Source: CAZVLQ01 sp964628185
Lineage (GTDB): Bacteria; Pseudomonadota; Zetaproteobacteria; Mariprofundales; Mariprofundaceae
NCBI GenBank assembly: GCA_964628185.1
Contig: CAZVLQ010000026.1
Location: 1 to 23,455, forward strand
Length of the DNA stretch: 23,455 nucleotides
Reading direction: 5' to 3'
Below, piece by piece: positions 1 through 6,905 of the stretch. The position numbers were made by a program, and so were the translations under genes. The notes beneath the pieces were generated by a model. It was not told the origin of the DNA. It did no database searches and was given only the letters and a program-made list of their open reading frames with translations. How positions within the stretch are numbered: the stretch's first letter is position 1; each line of letters starts with the position of its first letter.

Positions 1-336
1 AATTATAAAGGATTAAAGGGGTTTTGCCCTCCTTTTTCGTGCAATATTGGGGTTAGGGCGGGATGAGACAGCATCAGATAACCGCTGTGAAATCGCAGGC
101 TGGTTTTTACGGGAAAAACCTGTGAAACGGATGTTGTGAAGCGTGTTGCATCCATCCTCGCGCTAGTGCTGGCAAAATCGAGTGAAACGAGGGCCTTGCA
201 CTAGCGCGGGGATGACTTGGCGTTCACTGCACAGCTTGGTCGTGCATCTTCCGTGCAGGCGGGGAGCCGGGGGTAGATGTGAACGAGGTCTGTTTGAACG
301 GGGGAGCAGTCCCGGTGACCCGTCGCTGGCCACATT
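1..336. other. structured non-coding region with hairpins and TGTGAA repeats
   Basis: No convincing gene lies here. A 7-bp hairpin (102-108 with 114-120, loop of 5) precedes a long inverted repeat, 153-169 with 198-214, in which 16 of 17 positions pair around a 28-base loop; the loop holds a further GGC/GCC pairing (171-173 with 193-195). CTGCAC at 227-232 can pair with GTGCAG at 253-258. TGTGAA occurs on the plus strand at 86, 121, 135, 278 and 336, with AGTGAA at 181. The region could be a structured RNA, a replication or transfer site of the island, or a regulatory leader; nothing seen decides between these. Confidence 0.4.
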
Positions 337-822
337 GTGAAAAGCCAAAAACGCGATTCGGCGGGCAAGTTCAAGGATTGGATTTTCGACGTATTCGATG
401 AACCTCAAATCCGGATTGCCGAATGTGCGGTTTTACCGCATTCGGATAACCCGAATTCGGAAAACCAACATCTACAAAGAACCCAGCAAACAAAGAACAC
501 AACAACAAAGAAACCCGCCGCCGCAGGCGGCGGTAAAACCCGGCCCACTCATCCTGAGGCCGGAGATCTGCGCTTTGCTCACGAGTTCGGGCTGGTCTGG
601 TCAAAGTCACATGAGCGTCTGCTTCCCGAATCCCGCGCCGTGGCGATTCTCCGACATGAGGGCATCGAGGATGCAGGCGAGGTCCGCCGCACCATTGCCG
701 AGTGGGCGGCCATGGCCACCCGCCGCCCTGGCTCCGGTCCCGCGGCGGCACTCGTGGGGGCATGCCGCAACCGGCTGGCAGCGACGAAAGAAGGCGATCA
801 GCGGCTGCCGGCCTGCTCGTAG
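337..822 (+). CDS. hypothetical protein, island cargo (161 aa)
   Basis: I do not recognise this gene. The frame is preferred over the overlapping frame at 398-889 because its second half (about 541-720) shows orderly coding use with G/C at third positions. The N-terminal third is polar and the middle is a Thr/Lys-rich linker followed by a small Ala/Gly tract. That tract is encoded by an 8-bp perfect hairpin (515-522 with 526-533). The C-terminal part is helical in character and rich in charged residues. The GTG start has no clear Shine-Dalgarno, so the true start is uncertain and the coding part may begin further in. A second hairpin (419-431 with 435-445, one bulged base) also lies inside the frame, which is odd for an ordinary gene. 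It sits in the island upstream of the toxin-antitoxin pair. Confidence 0.4.
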   Translation: MKSQKRDSAGKFKDWIFDVFDEPQIRIAECAVLPHSDNPNSENQHLQRTQQTKNTTTKKPAAAGGGKTRPTHPEAGDLRFAHEFGLVWSKSHERLLPESRAVAILRHEGIEDAGEVRRTIAEWAAMATRRPGSGPAAALVGACRNRLAATKEGDQRLPACS

Positions 823-823
823 C

Positions 824-879
824 CCTGTCTGCGCCTGCCTGTGTGTACGCACGCAGACAGGTGCGGACGCACAGGCAGG
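824..879. repeat. four 10-bp units forming two interlocking inverted repeats
   Basis: Unit A (824-833, CCTGTCTGCG) is followed directly by unit B (834-843, CCTGCCTGTG). Then come the exact reverse complements A' (852-861) and B' (870-879). The order A-B-A'-B' means the two stems exclude each other or form a pseudoknot if transcribed. As DNA, A and B are near-identical direct repeats facing two inverted copies, which would suit a protein-binding array such as an initiator, excisionase or repressor site. The B stem can extend inward by three more pairs, the first a G-T. Confidence 0.65.
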
Positions 880-1062
880 TGTCGTTTGAGACCACCTGTC
901 GATGCCATCGACATCATCAGTCCGGACTTGGCGATATCTTTCACGACGTTTAGACCTGCTTTTGCGACAAATAAGAAGGATTAGCGACAAAAAACGGTTA
1001 TATGAAAAAGCTAAACATGTTATGTGTTACTGACACTGCCTAGCCGAGTATCTTGCCTTTAT

Positions 1063-1078
1063 GTATCCTTTCAGATAC
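1063..1078. promoter_or_regulatory. possible operator, short inverted repeat before the toxin gene
   Basis: GTATC at 1063-1067 pairs with GATAC at 1074-1078 (six pairs if T1062 and A1079 are counted). It lies ten bases before the GTG at 1088 that best fits the toxin family start. Toxin-antitoxin operons are commonly autoregulated at such a palindrome, so this is a reasonable operator candidate. Its position also argues against the ATG at 1061 as the start codon. Confidence 0.3.
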
Positions 1079-1087
1079 AGTTGTGAC

Positions 1088-1390
1088 GTGATCGAGATTC
1101 GGAAAACGGCAGAATATGCCCGCTGGTTTTCGCGTTTGCGCAATGAGCGTGCCAAGGCCCGAATCAATATCCGAATCCGCCGCCTGAGTCTGGGCAATCC
1201 AGGTGACGTGAAATCGGTGGGTGCCGGGATATCCGAATTGCGCATTGATGTCGGCAAGGGCTATCGCGTTTATTTTGTCCGGCGCGAATCCCACATAATC
1301 GTGTTGCTGGCAGGCGGCGATAAAAGCACGCAGCCGCGTGATATTGAGAAGGCCAAACGCCTGGCGGCTGCATTGCAGGAGGTAAAATGA
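1088..1390 (+). CDS. type II toxin, RelE/ParE superfamily (HigB/Gp49-like)
   Basis: This is the toxin of a two-gene addiction module. Members of this family are small basic proteins with the RelE/ParE fold, many of them ribosome-dependent mRNA nucleases. The sequence carries the family's hallmarks: an N-terminal IEIRKT strand, an Arg-rich helix (residues about 14-32), LGNPGD, ELRID, GYRVYF and the C-terminal GGDKSTQ motif. The frame is also open from an ATG at 1061, but neither start has a good Shine-Dalgarno. GTG at 1088 is chosen because family members start just before the IEIRKT strand and because a palindrome covers 1063-1078. The stop codon overlaps the next gene's ATG, so the two are translationally coupled. 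The toxin comes first, as is usual for this subfamily. Confidence 0.8.
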   Translation: MIEIRKTAEYARWFSRLRNERAKARINIRIRRLSLGNPGDVKSVGAGISELRIDVGKGYRVYFVRRESHIIVLLAGGDKSTQPRDIEKAKRLAAALQEVK

Positions 1391-1689
1391 TGGCAAAGCT
1401 GCAAACCACGCCATGGGACGCCAGTGAATATCTGGACAGCCCCGAGGCCATTTCCGAATACCTTACCGCCGCCCTTGAAGATGGCGACCCTGACCTGCTG
1501 CTTGCCGTGCTTGGCGATATCGCTAAGGCGGAAGGCATGAGCAAGATTGCCAGGAAGGCGAATCTTGGCAGGGAAAGCCTTTATAAGGCATTGGCGCCGG
1601 GCAGCAAGCCGCGTTTCGACACCGTGTTGAAAGTGATGCGATCGCTTGGCGTGCATCTTGAGGTGCGGATGGAAGCGGGGATGCGTTAG
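1387..1689 (+). CDS. antitoxin, putative addiction module antidote protein (HTH)
   Basis: A 100-residue partner of the upstream toxin, starting inside the toxin's stop codon (ATGA overlap). The N-terminal part, with a W-D-x-x-x-Y-L motif and residues about 20-45, matches the addiction-module antidote family found beside Gp49-like toxins. Residues about 45-95 form a helix-turn-helix in which SKIARKANLGRESLYKAL is the recognition unit. It should neutralise the toxin and repress the operon. The adjacent ATG at 1390 is an equally possible start. The pair probably stabilises the island; that role is inferred from its location. Confidence 0.85.
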   Translation: MMAKLQTTPWDASEYLDSPEAISEYLTAALEDGDPDLLLAVLGDIAKAEGMSKIARKANLGRESLYKALAPGSKPRFDTVLKVMRSLGVHLEVRMEAGMR

Positions 1690-1692
1690 GCC

Positions 1693-2685
1693 TTACCCCA
1701 GCATCTTCGCCAGGTCCTCGGCCCGCAGGTGGGTGTAGCGCTTCAGCATTTGCAGTGTTTTGTGGCCGGTGATGGCGGCGACCTGCATCGGGTTGAGCCC
1801 CTTCTCGAAGAAGCGGCTGGTGGCTTCATGGCGCAGGTCGTGAAAGCGCAGGTCTTCGATGCCGGCGCGCCTGCAAACACGCGCCATCATCGTGCTGATT
1901 GCGTCATCGGTCAGCCCGAATATCCGCTCATCATGCAGTTGCCGGGGCAGGGATTGCAGGGCGGCCAGAGCACGGCTGGACAATGGTACTTCTCTGGATT
2001 CTCCGTTTTTCGTATCCGTCAGCCGGGCGATGTTTCCATCGATGTCTTTCCATGTAAGGCCCGCCAGTTCACCCCGGCGCATGGCTGTTTCGATAGCAAT
2101 CACGATTAATGCATGGGCGCGGGGGTTGTAGTTTCTAGCCGCGTCCAGCAGACGGGATTCCTCATCACCGACGAGCCGGCGGTCCCGGGCCGTTCCCGCC
2201 ACGCCGGGACGGCTTGATCGCCTGACCGGGTTTTGCAGGTGCTCCATGTCCCAGGATTCAATGGCCACCGTGTAGAGATGCGAGATGAGGGCGAGTTCGA
2301 GGCGTACCGTGTTTGCGCCAACGTTTTTAAGCCGGGCATCCCTGTACCGTGCAATATCGGCCGGACGGATGCGTGCCAGGGGAAGCCGGGAGATCGGATG
2401 CATGCAGATCTGGCGGGCCTGACTCTGGTTGATGCTGTAGCCCCGGCCTTTCTTGTGGATGGAAACCTCCCGCAGGTAGCGATCCAGGGCCTCGGCCAGC
2501 GTCGTATTCTCGGCGGCGCGGGTGTCGTAGAACTCGCCGCGCGCGAGCCTGGCCTTGCAGTCGATTTCATACCGGCGAGCCTCGCCCAGTGAATCAAAGG
2601 TACAATCCGAGATAACCCGGCGCTTATGGTAGATGCGGACGCGGTACGTGGTGCGCCCCTCCCATTTACGCTTCTGTATGCTCAT
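1693..2685 (-). CDS. int: tyrosine recombinase / phage-type integrase (330 aa)
   Basis: This is a site-specific recombinase that would integrate and excise the island at the tRNA-Arg 3' end. An N-terminal arm-binding-like segment (residues about 1-60, rich in Lys/Arg) is followed by a SAM-like core-binding domain (about 65-155) and the catalytic domain (about 170-325). All catalytic residues appear present: R203 in AMRRGEL, K226, H282 and R285 in HDLRH, H308 in TGHKT and the nucleophile Y317 in RYTH. The ATG at 2685 is preferred over an upstream in-frame start because AGGAGA lies five bases before it. The gene is convergent with the antitoxin gene (three bases apart) and its 5' end faces the attachment site. 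It seems intact. No excisionase gene is visible. Confidence 0.93.
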   Translation of the reverse strand: MSIQKRKWEGRTTYRVRIYHKRRVISDCTFDSLGEARRYEIDCKARLARGEFYDTRAAENTTLAEALDRYLREVSIHKKGRGYSINQSQARQICMHPISRLPLARIRPADIARYRDARLKNVGANTVRLELALISHLYTVAIESWDMEHLQNPVRRSSRPGVAGTARDRRLVGDEESRLLDAARNYNPRAHALIVIAIETAMRRGELAGLTWKDIDGNIARLTDTKNGESREVPLSSRALAALQSLPRQLHDERIFGLTDDAISTMMARVCRRAGIEDLRFHDLRHEATSRFFEKGLNPMQVAAITGHKTLQMLKRYTHLRAEDLAKMLG

Positions 2686-2843
2686 GTCATCTCCTGCGGT
2701 CTGCGTGCGGTCTGCGGAATCGAGGATAAGAGGGGAATCAAGGAAGCGCAAGGGGAATGAAGGGGACAAATAACATTCATTGGAATCAATAAGTTATGAA
2801 TGAAAATGAAGTCAGGAAAGGAATTTCTGAAATTACAAAATTA

Positions 2844-2891
2844 AGACTACGAATCTGAGGGTCGGGCGTTCGAATCGCTCCGGGCGCGCCA
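2844..2891 (+). other. attachment site: 3' fragment of tRNA-Arg(ACG)
   Basis: The bases match positions 28 to 76 of a tRNA: part of the 5' anticodon stem, an anticodon loop with ACG flanked by T33 and A37, and the stem TCTGA. These are followed by a five-base variable loop, a T-arm (GGGCG, loop TTCGAAT, CGCTC), the acceptor strand CGGGCGC, discriminator G and CCA. The bases upstream do not fold as a D-arm or 5' acceptor strand, so the gene is not complete here. Such a fragment is the typical attachment-site duplication left by integrases that use tRNA 3' ends. Confidence 0.85.
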
Positions 2892-2900
2892 GTAAAAAAC

Positions 2901-2936
2901 AAGGGGTTACGCGATTGCGTGGCCCCTTTTTATTTT
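2901..2936. terminator. bidirectional rho-independent terminator of tRNA-Arg and the lipoprotein gene
   Basis: A 12-bp stem (2901-2912 with 2917-2928, two G-T pairs, GATT loop) is followed by a T-rich run on the plus strand and preceded by an A run that serves as a T run on the minus strand. It originally terminated tRNA-Arg and can also end the minus-strand lipoprotein gene, whose stop codon is at 2938-2940. Confidence 0.85.
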
Positions 2937-2937
2937 C

Positions 2938-3372
2938 TTAACCCGGCTGGTTTGTTATGGCGTTTTTTGTAATTTTGTGGCCCACGATGTGTAACTGCTC
3001 GCCGCTTACAGGCTTGTAAATGGTGATGGTTTCCCTGGTGCTAGCCCTGGCATATTTTACGCGATAGGAAAAAATATAGGCATCGTAGCGGAACCTTGGG
3101 TCATGCTGGCTGAAAACAAGCGTACGGCTTTCAATTGGCCCCATCGTTTGCTGCAAGCTGATCAGCTTTTTCCGCCAGATTTCCCTGGACATTCCGCTGC
3201 TGTAAAATTGCTTGCCATATAGGGAAAGAGCGGTATTCCAGTCCTGCTGCTGAAGCGCCGAGTAGAGACGGTCAACCATTTTGCCGGCATCCGCCTGACG
3301 ATCGGTCGTCGCCAGGCATGCACTCAACATCAGGGCAGTGACAGCCACGCCGATTATGGTAAACCTTTTCAT
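2938..3372 (-). CDS. small predicted lipoprotein (144 aa)
   Basis: The product has a short basic start, a hydrophobic segment and a lipobox LSAC with the lipidated cysteine at residue 19, so it should be anchored to a membrane in the periplasm. The remaining 125 residues look like a small alpha+beta domain: a helix containing a VDRLYSALQQQDW stretch, then strands. The pattern recalls DUF4019/NTF2-like periplasmic domains, but I cannot assign a family firmly. The ATG at 3372 has GGAG directly upstream, while the longer frame to 3657 runs into the divergent aldolase gene and is rejected. It is divergent from that gene, with about 140 bases between starts. Confidence 0.75.
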   Translation of the reverse strand: MKRFTIIGVAVTALMLSACLATTDRQADAGKMVDRLYSALQQQDWNTALSLYGKQFYSSGMSREIWRKKLISLQQTMGPIESRTLVFSQHDPRFRYDAYIFSYRVKYARASTRETITIYKPVSGEQLHIVGHKITKNAITNQPG

Positions 3373-3404
3373 GCTCCAATCCTTATGCGGGACCGGCAGT
3401 TTTG

Positions 3405-3467
3405 CAATCATCATTCCTTTGGGGCACGAGGCAGCGGGCCAGCGATGTTTATCGGGACCGATGATTG
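3405..3467. promoter_or_regulatory. 8-bp inverted repeat in the divergent intergenic region
   Basis: CAATCATC (3405-3412) and GATGATTG (3460-3467) are perfect complements separated by 47 bases, between the divergent lipoprotein and aldolase genes. A shared regulator or looping site is possible. Chance is also possible at this length. Confidence 0.25.
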
Positions 3468-3515
3468 TTTTTTTCCCGTCTGGCAGCAGGTAGCGTGCGG
3501 CGACTGGAGGAAGGC

Positions 3516-5492
3516 ATGAAAAGTCTGTGGAATGATAATGAGGCGCAAAAATTCGCGCATGATCCGCTGCAACTGCGGGTGTACAGCTCGCGCCTGCTGG
3601 GGCAGGAACCGGATCTGGTATTGCATGGCGGCGGCAATACGTCGGTGAAGATGACACAAACGAATCTGTTCGGCGAAACGGAGGAAGTGATTTACGTCAA
3701 GGGAAGCGGGTGGGACCTGGCCAGCATTGAAGCCGCCGGCTTTGCTCCGGTGCGCCTTGAAGTCTTGAGGAAGATGGCCGGTCTGAAGGCATTGAGTGAT
3801 ACGGACATGGTGCGTCTCCAGAGGTCGGCCATGACCGATCCACGCGCCCCGAATCCCTCGGTTGAGGCCATCCTTCATGCCGTCATTCCATTCCGTTTCG
3901 TGGACCACACCCATGCCGATGCCGTGGTAACCCTCAGCAACACGCCGGGGGGTGAGAATCGTCTGCGCCGGATTTACGGCGATCGCATGCTGATCATCCC
4001 CTATGTCATGCCCGGTTTTGTGCTGGCGAAGCAGGTGTATGAAGCAACTCAAAATATCAACTGGTCCGATCTTGAAGGTATGATTCTGCTGCATCACGGC
4101 GTTTTTACCTTTGCCGATGAAGCCCGGGAAAGCTATGAGCGAATGATTCGCATCGTCAGTGCGGCCGAGGATAATCTGTACAGGGAGAGCGGCGGCGCTC
4201 AGGGGGTGGATACACGCGCCCGGGCCAGGGAATCGCTTGCCGCGCTGGCAAGCATGCGCAGGACTGTATCCGAAATCAGGGGGGCTCCCGTGATCGCAAA
4301 GCTGGATACCGACCCCGCATCCCTTGCGTTTGCCCGTCTGCCCGATGTGGCGTCCATCGCCACGCGGGGACCACTCACGCCCGATCATGTCATTCGCAGT
4401 AAGCGAATTCCGGTCATCTGCGGGAAACATCCTGCGCACGATATCGAAGCCTATGCCGGGGCCTATCGTGATTACTTTGAGCGCCATACGGACGGGGCTC
4501 TCACCTGTCTGGATGGCGCGCCCCGCTGGGCCGTCTGGCCGGAGCACGGTATCGTCAGCTTTGGCGCCTCGGTCAGGGAGGCGGACATCATTGCGGATAT
4601 CAAGGCGCATACAATCCGGGCGATTCGTCAGGCCGAGGCGCTGGGCGGATGGGAAGCCCTGCCCGAAAGGGATATTTTTGCACTGGAATACTGGGAGCTT
4701 GAACAGGCCAAGCTTCGGAAAGGCGGAACGGCGCCGGAATTTCAGGGCAGGGTGGCGCTGGTAAGCGGCGCCGCCAGCGGCATTGGGCATGCATGCGTGG
4801 AAGCACTGCATACCAGGGGAGCCGCAGTACTGGCGCTGGATATCAATCCGGACATCGAGAGTATCTTTGACTGTGCAGGGATTGCCGGGCGGGTTTGTGA
4901 CGTAACGGACCGGGATTCGGTACAAGCGGCGGTCAGGGCGGCGGTGCGCACGTTCGGTGGTCTCGATATCCTGATCAGCAATGCCGGTATTTTCCCGGCC
5001 AGTGAGAATATCGCGGACATGAACCCGCAAACGTGGAAGAAGAGTCTCGCCGTGAATCTGACAAGCCATCAGATACTATTGCAGGCGGCCATTCCCTTCC
5101 TCTGCCTGGGTATTAGCGCGGCAGTCGTGTTTGTGGCGTCAAAGAATGTGCCCGCTCCCGGACCCGGAGCAGGGGCTTATTCGGTGGCCAAGGCCGGTCT
5201 TACGCAACTGGCCCGTGTTGCCGCCCTGGAACTGGCTCCGGAGGGAGTCCGGGTCAACACCCTGCATCCCAATGCCGTTTTTGATACCGGTATCTGGACG
5301 CCGGAGGTGCTCGAAAAGCGGGCGCGGCATTACGGCAAGAGTGTTGAGGAATACAGGACCGGAACCCTGCTTGGCGTGGAAGTCACCTCCCGGGACGTGG
5401 CCGAGGCCGCCTGCACGCTGGCCGGCGCCGCATTCACCAAAACCACGGGTGCGCAAATTCCCGTGGATGGAGGCAATGCGCGGGTTATCTGA
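3516..5492 (+). CDS. bifunctional class II aldolase / short-chain dehydrogenase (658 aa)
   Basis: This is a fusion of two enzymes. Residues about 15-230 are a class II (zinc) aldolase domain: the HGGGNTS phosphate-binding motif (37-43), E117, and zinc ligands H131 and H133 in HTHAD plus the later HH at 193-194. Residues about 410-655 are an NAD(P)-dependent short-chain dehydrogenase: G418-x3-G422-x-G424, NAG at 489-491, catalytic S542 and Y555-x3-K559. The family includes rhamnulose-1-phosphate aldolase/lactaldehyde dehydrogenase fusions (RhaD/RhaE type), but no sugar genes are nearby. The substrate is therefore unknown, and a role in carbohydrate or aldehyde metabolism is only inferred. The ATG at 3516 follows GGAGGAAG; an earlier in-frame ATG at 3465 lacks such a site. 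Length is near the family's usual size. Confidence 0.9.
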   Translation: MKSLWNDNEAQKFAHDPLQLRVYSSRLLGQEPDLVLHGGGNTSVKMTQTNLFGETEEVIYVKGSGWDLASIEAAGFAPVRLEVLRKMAGLKALSDTDMVRLQRSAMTDPRAPNPSVEAILHAVIPFRFVDHTHADAVVTLSNTPGGENRLRRIYGDRMLIIPYVMPGFVLAKQVYEATQNINWSDLEGMILLHHGVFTFADEARESYERMIRIVSAAEDNLYRESGGAQGVDTRARARESLAALASMRRTVSEIRGAPVIAKLDTDPASLAFARLPDVASIATRGPLTPDHVIRSKRIPVICGKHPAHDIEAYAGAYRDYFERHTDGALTCLDGAPRWAVWPEHGIVSFGASVREADIIADIKAHTIRAIRQAEALGGWEALPERDIFALEYWELEQAKLRKGGTAPEFQGRVALVSGAASGIGHACVEALHTRGAAVLALDINPDIESIFDCAGIAGRVCDVTDRDSVQAAVRAAVRTFGGLDILISNAGIFPASENIADMNPQTWKKSLAVNLTSHQILLQAAIPFLCLGISAAVVFVASKNVPAPGPGAGAYSVAKAGLTQLARVAALELAPEGVRVNTLHPNAVFDTGIWTPEVLEKRARHYGKSVEEYRTGTLLGVEVTSRDVAEAACTLAGAAFTKTTGAQIPVDGGNARVI

Positions 5493-5508
5493 TTTTATCA
5501 TGCCATGC

Positions 5509-5536
5509 TTGATTGAATGCTTTGTTTCGATATAAT
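5509..5536 (+). promoter_or_regulatory. sigma-70-like promoter, distal, for the oxidase operon
   Basis: TTGATT at 5509-5514 and a perfect TATAAT at 5531-5536, separated by 16 bases, lie 162 bases before the cytochrome c start codon. The spacing and the -10 box are good. Confidence 0.5.
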
Positions 5537-5542
5537 GTGCTT

Positions 5543-5576
5543 GCCCGAAGGCGGGGGAGGGATGCAAGGTTCGGGC
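5543..5576 (+). promoter_or_regulatory. hairpin between two candidate promoters
   Basis: GCCCGAA (5543-5549) pairs perfectly with TTCGGGC (5570-5576). The right arm directly abuts the TTGACA of the proximal promoter. It could act as an operator or as a leader structure in transcripts from the distal promoter. It has no T-run, so it is not a typical terminator. Confidence 0.35.
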
Positions 5577-5604
5577 TTGACAAAGGTTTTTTCCTCCCTA
5601 ATGT
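5577..5604 (+). promoter_or_regulatory. sigma-70-like promoter, proximal, for the oxidase operon
   Basis: A perfect TTGACA (5577-5582) and TAATGT (5599-5604) are spaced by 16 bases, giving a leader of roughly 85 bases before cytochrome c. The leader contains a further 6-bp inverted repeat, AGATGT/ACATCT. Confidence 0.5.
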
Positions 5605-5697
5605 ACGCCACCAATAGATGTGTAACAGATACATCTTTTGCATGAAGCGATCATGCGCTGTCATGGTCGTCAGTGGACAATTTAGGGGGGTACTTCG

Positions 5698-6078
5698 ATG
5701 AAAAAATCGTTGTTTTTCGCCAGTGCTCTAGCTCTGGCGATTCTATTTTTGCCGATATCCAGCGCATCCGCCGGTCCTGAATCAAAATGCAAGGCATGTC
5801 ACAATTTCGCGGATAAGAATGCCGTGGGTCCCGGGTTAAAGGGGGTTTTTGGCAGGAAGGCCGGCACCCATCCCGGATACAAATACAAGTTTACGAAGTA
5901 CATCAAGGGGGACGCCTGGACCTGGGATGAGGAACATCTGCGCAAGTGGATTCTGAACAGCAAGAAGGCGATCAAGGAATTTACCGGTAACAAGAGGGCG
6001 AGAACCAAGATGCCACCACAGCATGTCAAGGGTGCCAAGGCTGATGGTGTCATTGCTTTTCTGAAGGGACTGAAATAA
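5698..6078 (+). CDS. periplasmic class I cytochrome c (126 aa)
   Basis: A soluble monoheme cytochrome c exported by an N-terminal signal peptide (residues 1-25, Ala-rich end). Heme is attached at C31-K-A-C34-H35, and the distal ligand is M105 in the TKMPP motif near the C-terminus, as in mitochondrial-type and c552-like cytochromes. The start follows a G-rich ribosome site (GGGGGG). It is the first gene of the oxidase operon and precedes subunit III by 56 bases, so it is the likely electron donor to the CuA site of the oxidase. That pairing is inferred from position. Confidence 0.92.
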   Translation: MKKSLFFASALALAILFLPISSASAGPESKCKACHNFADKNAVGPGLKGVFGRKAGTHPGYKYKFTKYIKGDAWTWDEEHLRKWILNSKKAIKEFTGNKRARTKMPPQHVKGAKADGVIAFLKGLK

Positions 6079-6134
6079 CTGTTTATAAATACCATAACAA
6101 TATAATAACAACATCAATACAAGAGGAGGGTAAG

Positions 6135-6890
6135 ATGAGCGAAGAAATTAAACATTATACTGCACACTGGCATACAAGCCCGTATCCCATGATGGTGGGA
6201 TTCGGCGCGGGTCTGTTTCTGCCATGGGCCTTTATGCTGCAATTCAATTATGAGCAGTCGACCGCGGCACTGGTGTGCCTGGTCATTGGTGCAGCCTTGA
6301 CCATCGCAGGGGGCCTTGGCTGGGCCGGTGAGACCATCGGCGTGATCAAGGATGAGAACTGGAGCCCGTCGGCCATGTTTATGTTCATCGGCACCGAGAT
6401 TATGACCATCGGCGGTATTTTGGCCGGTTACTGGGTCGCCCGTCTTGGCGCTCCAGTATGGCCGCCTGCCGGTACCCCGGAGATTGATCCGACAATGCCT
6501 CTGATTGCAACACTAATTCTGATTGTATCGAGTATTACCATTGGTATTGCGCGCAAGCGGGAACTCGAGGGCAACTCATCCGGTTTTGCCATGATGGTGC
6601 TGTTCTCCGCCGCGATCTGGGTGGTCTTTATAGCGATGACCATTACAGGATGGAGTGCTCTTGCCGGACAGGGATTCACCATTGGCGTGAATGCCGCAGC
6701 GACCGCGTTGTATGGCTTTACCGGTATCCACATGGCGCATGTCGTGATCGGCCTGCTGGTGATGCTGACCTGCGTGCCGAGCGCCTTTAAGGGACGGCTG
6801 AGCTTTTCCTACACCCGCGCCATGACCATGTACGTCCACTTCGTGAATGTGCTTGGTCTTTGGGTACTGTTTCAGGTCTATTACTGGTAA
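6135..6890 (+). CDS. coxC: heme-copper oxidase subunit III (251 aa)
   Basis: An integral membrane protein with about seven hydrophobic helices, of the usual size for proteins in the COX3/CyoC family. Recognisable parts include the segment around MFIGTEIMTIGG and the C-terminal helices with GFTGIHMAHVVIGL and YVHFVNVLGLWV. Subunit III stabilises the catalytic core and helps proton uptake into subunit I; it carries no metal. The start has AGGAGGG eight bases upstream. It comes before subunits II and I rather than after them, which differs from the common ctaC-ctaD-ctaE order. A TATAAT at 6101-6106 lies in the AT-rich gap before it but lacks a good -35 partner. Confidence 0.92.
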   Translation: MSEEIKHYTAHWHTSPYPMMVGFGAGLFLPWAFMLQFNYEQSTAALVCLVIGAALTIAGGLGWAGETIGVIKDENWSPSAMFMFIGTEIMTIGGILAGYWVARLGAPVWPPAGTPEIDPTMPLIATLILIVSSITIGIARKRELEGNSSGFAMMVLFSAAIWVVFIAMTITGWSALAGQGFTIGVNAAATALYGFTGIHMAHVVIGLLVMLTCVPSAFKGRLSFSYTRAMTMYVHFVNVLGLWVLFQVYYW

Positions 6891-6905
6891 GCGTTAACAG
6901 CAGTC

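Larger units (their letters stand above)
1..2891. mobile_element. end of a tRNA-Arg-integrated genomic island (left end outside window)
   Basis: A complete tyrosine recombinase begins about 160 bases from a 3' tRNA-Arg fragment at 2844-2891, the usual layout of an integrated element end. The tRNA's own terminator follows the fragment, so host chromosome lies to the right and the island to the left. Visible cargo is a toxin-antitoxin pair and one unrecognised ORF; no transfer or phage structural genes are in view. The intact tRNA-Arg gene, or the other copy of the attachment core, should lie left of base 1. The island reading is an inference from these parts. Confidence 0.7.

Noticed and set aside
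80..336. retron or group II intron
   Set aside because: No reverse transcriptase is encoded and no intron boundary or domain V pattern could be recognised.
398..889. 163-residue frame overlapping the first ORF
   Set aside because: Its composition is Arg/Pro/Ala-rich as expected from an off-frame GC-rich read, and it runs through the interlocking repeats.
2816..2891. complete tRNA-Arg gene
   Set aside because: Bases before 2844 do not form a D-arm or the 5' acceptor strand, so only the 3' part exists.
3411..5069. 552-residue open frame on the minus strand
   Set aside because: It is antisense to the aldolase/dehydrogenase fusion, whose motifs are complete; the minus-strand product has no recognisable domain and overlaps the lipoprotein leader.
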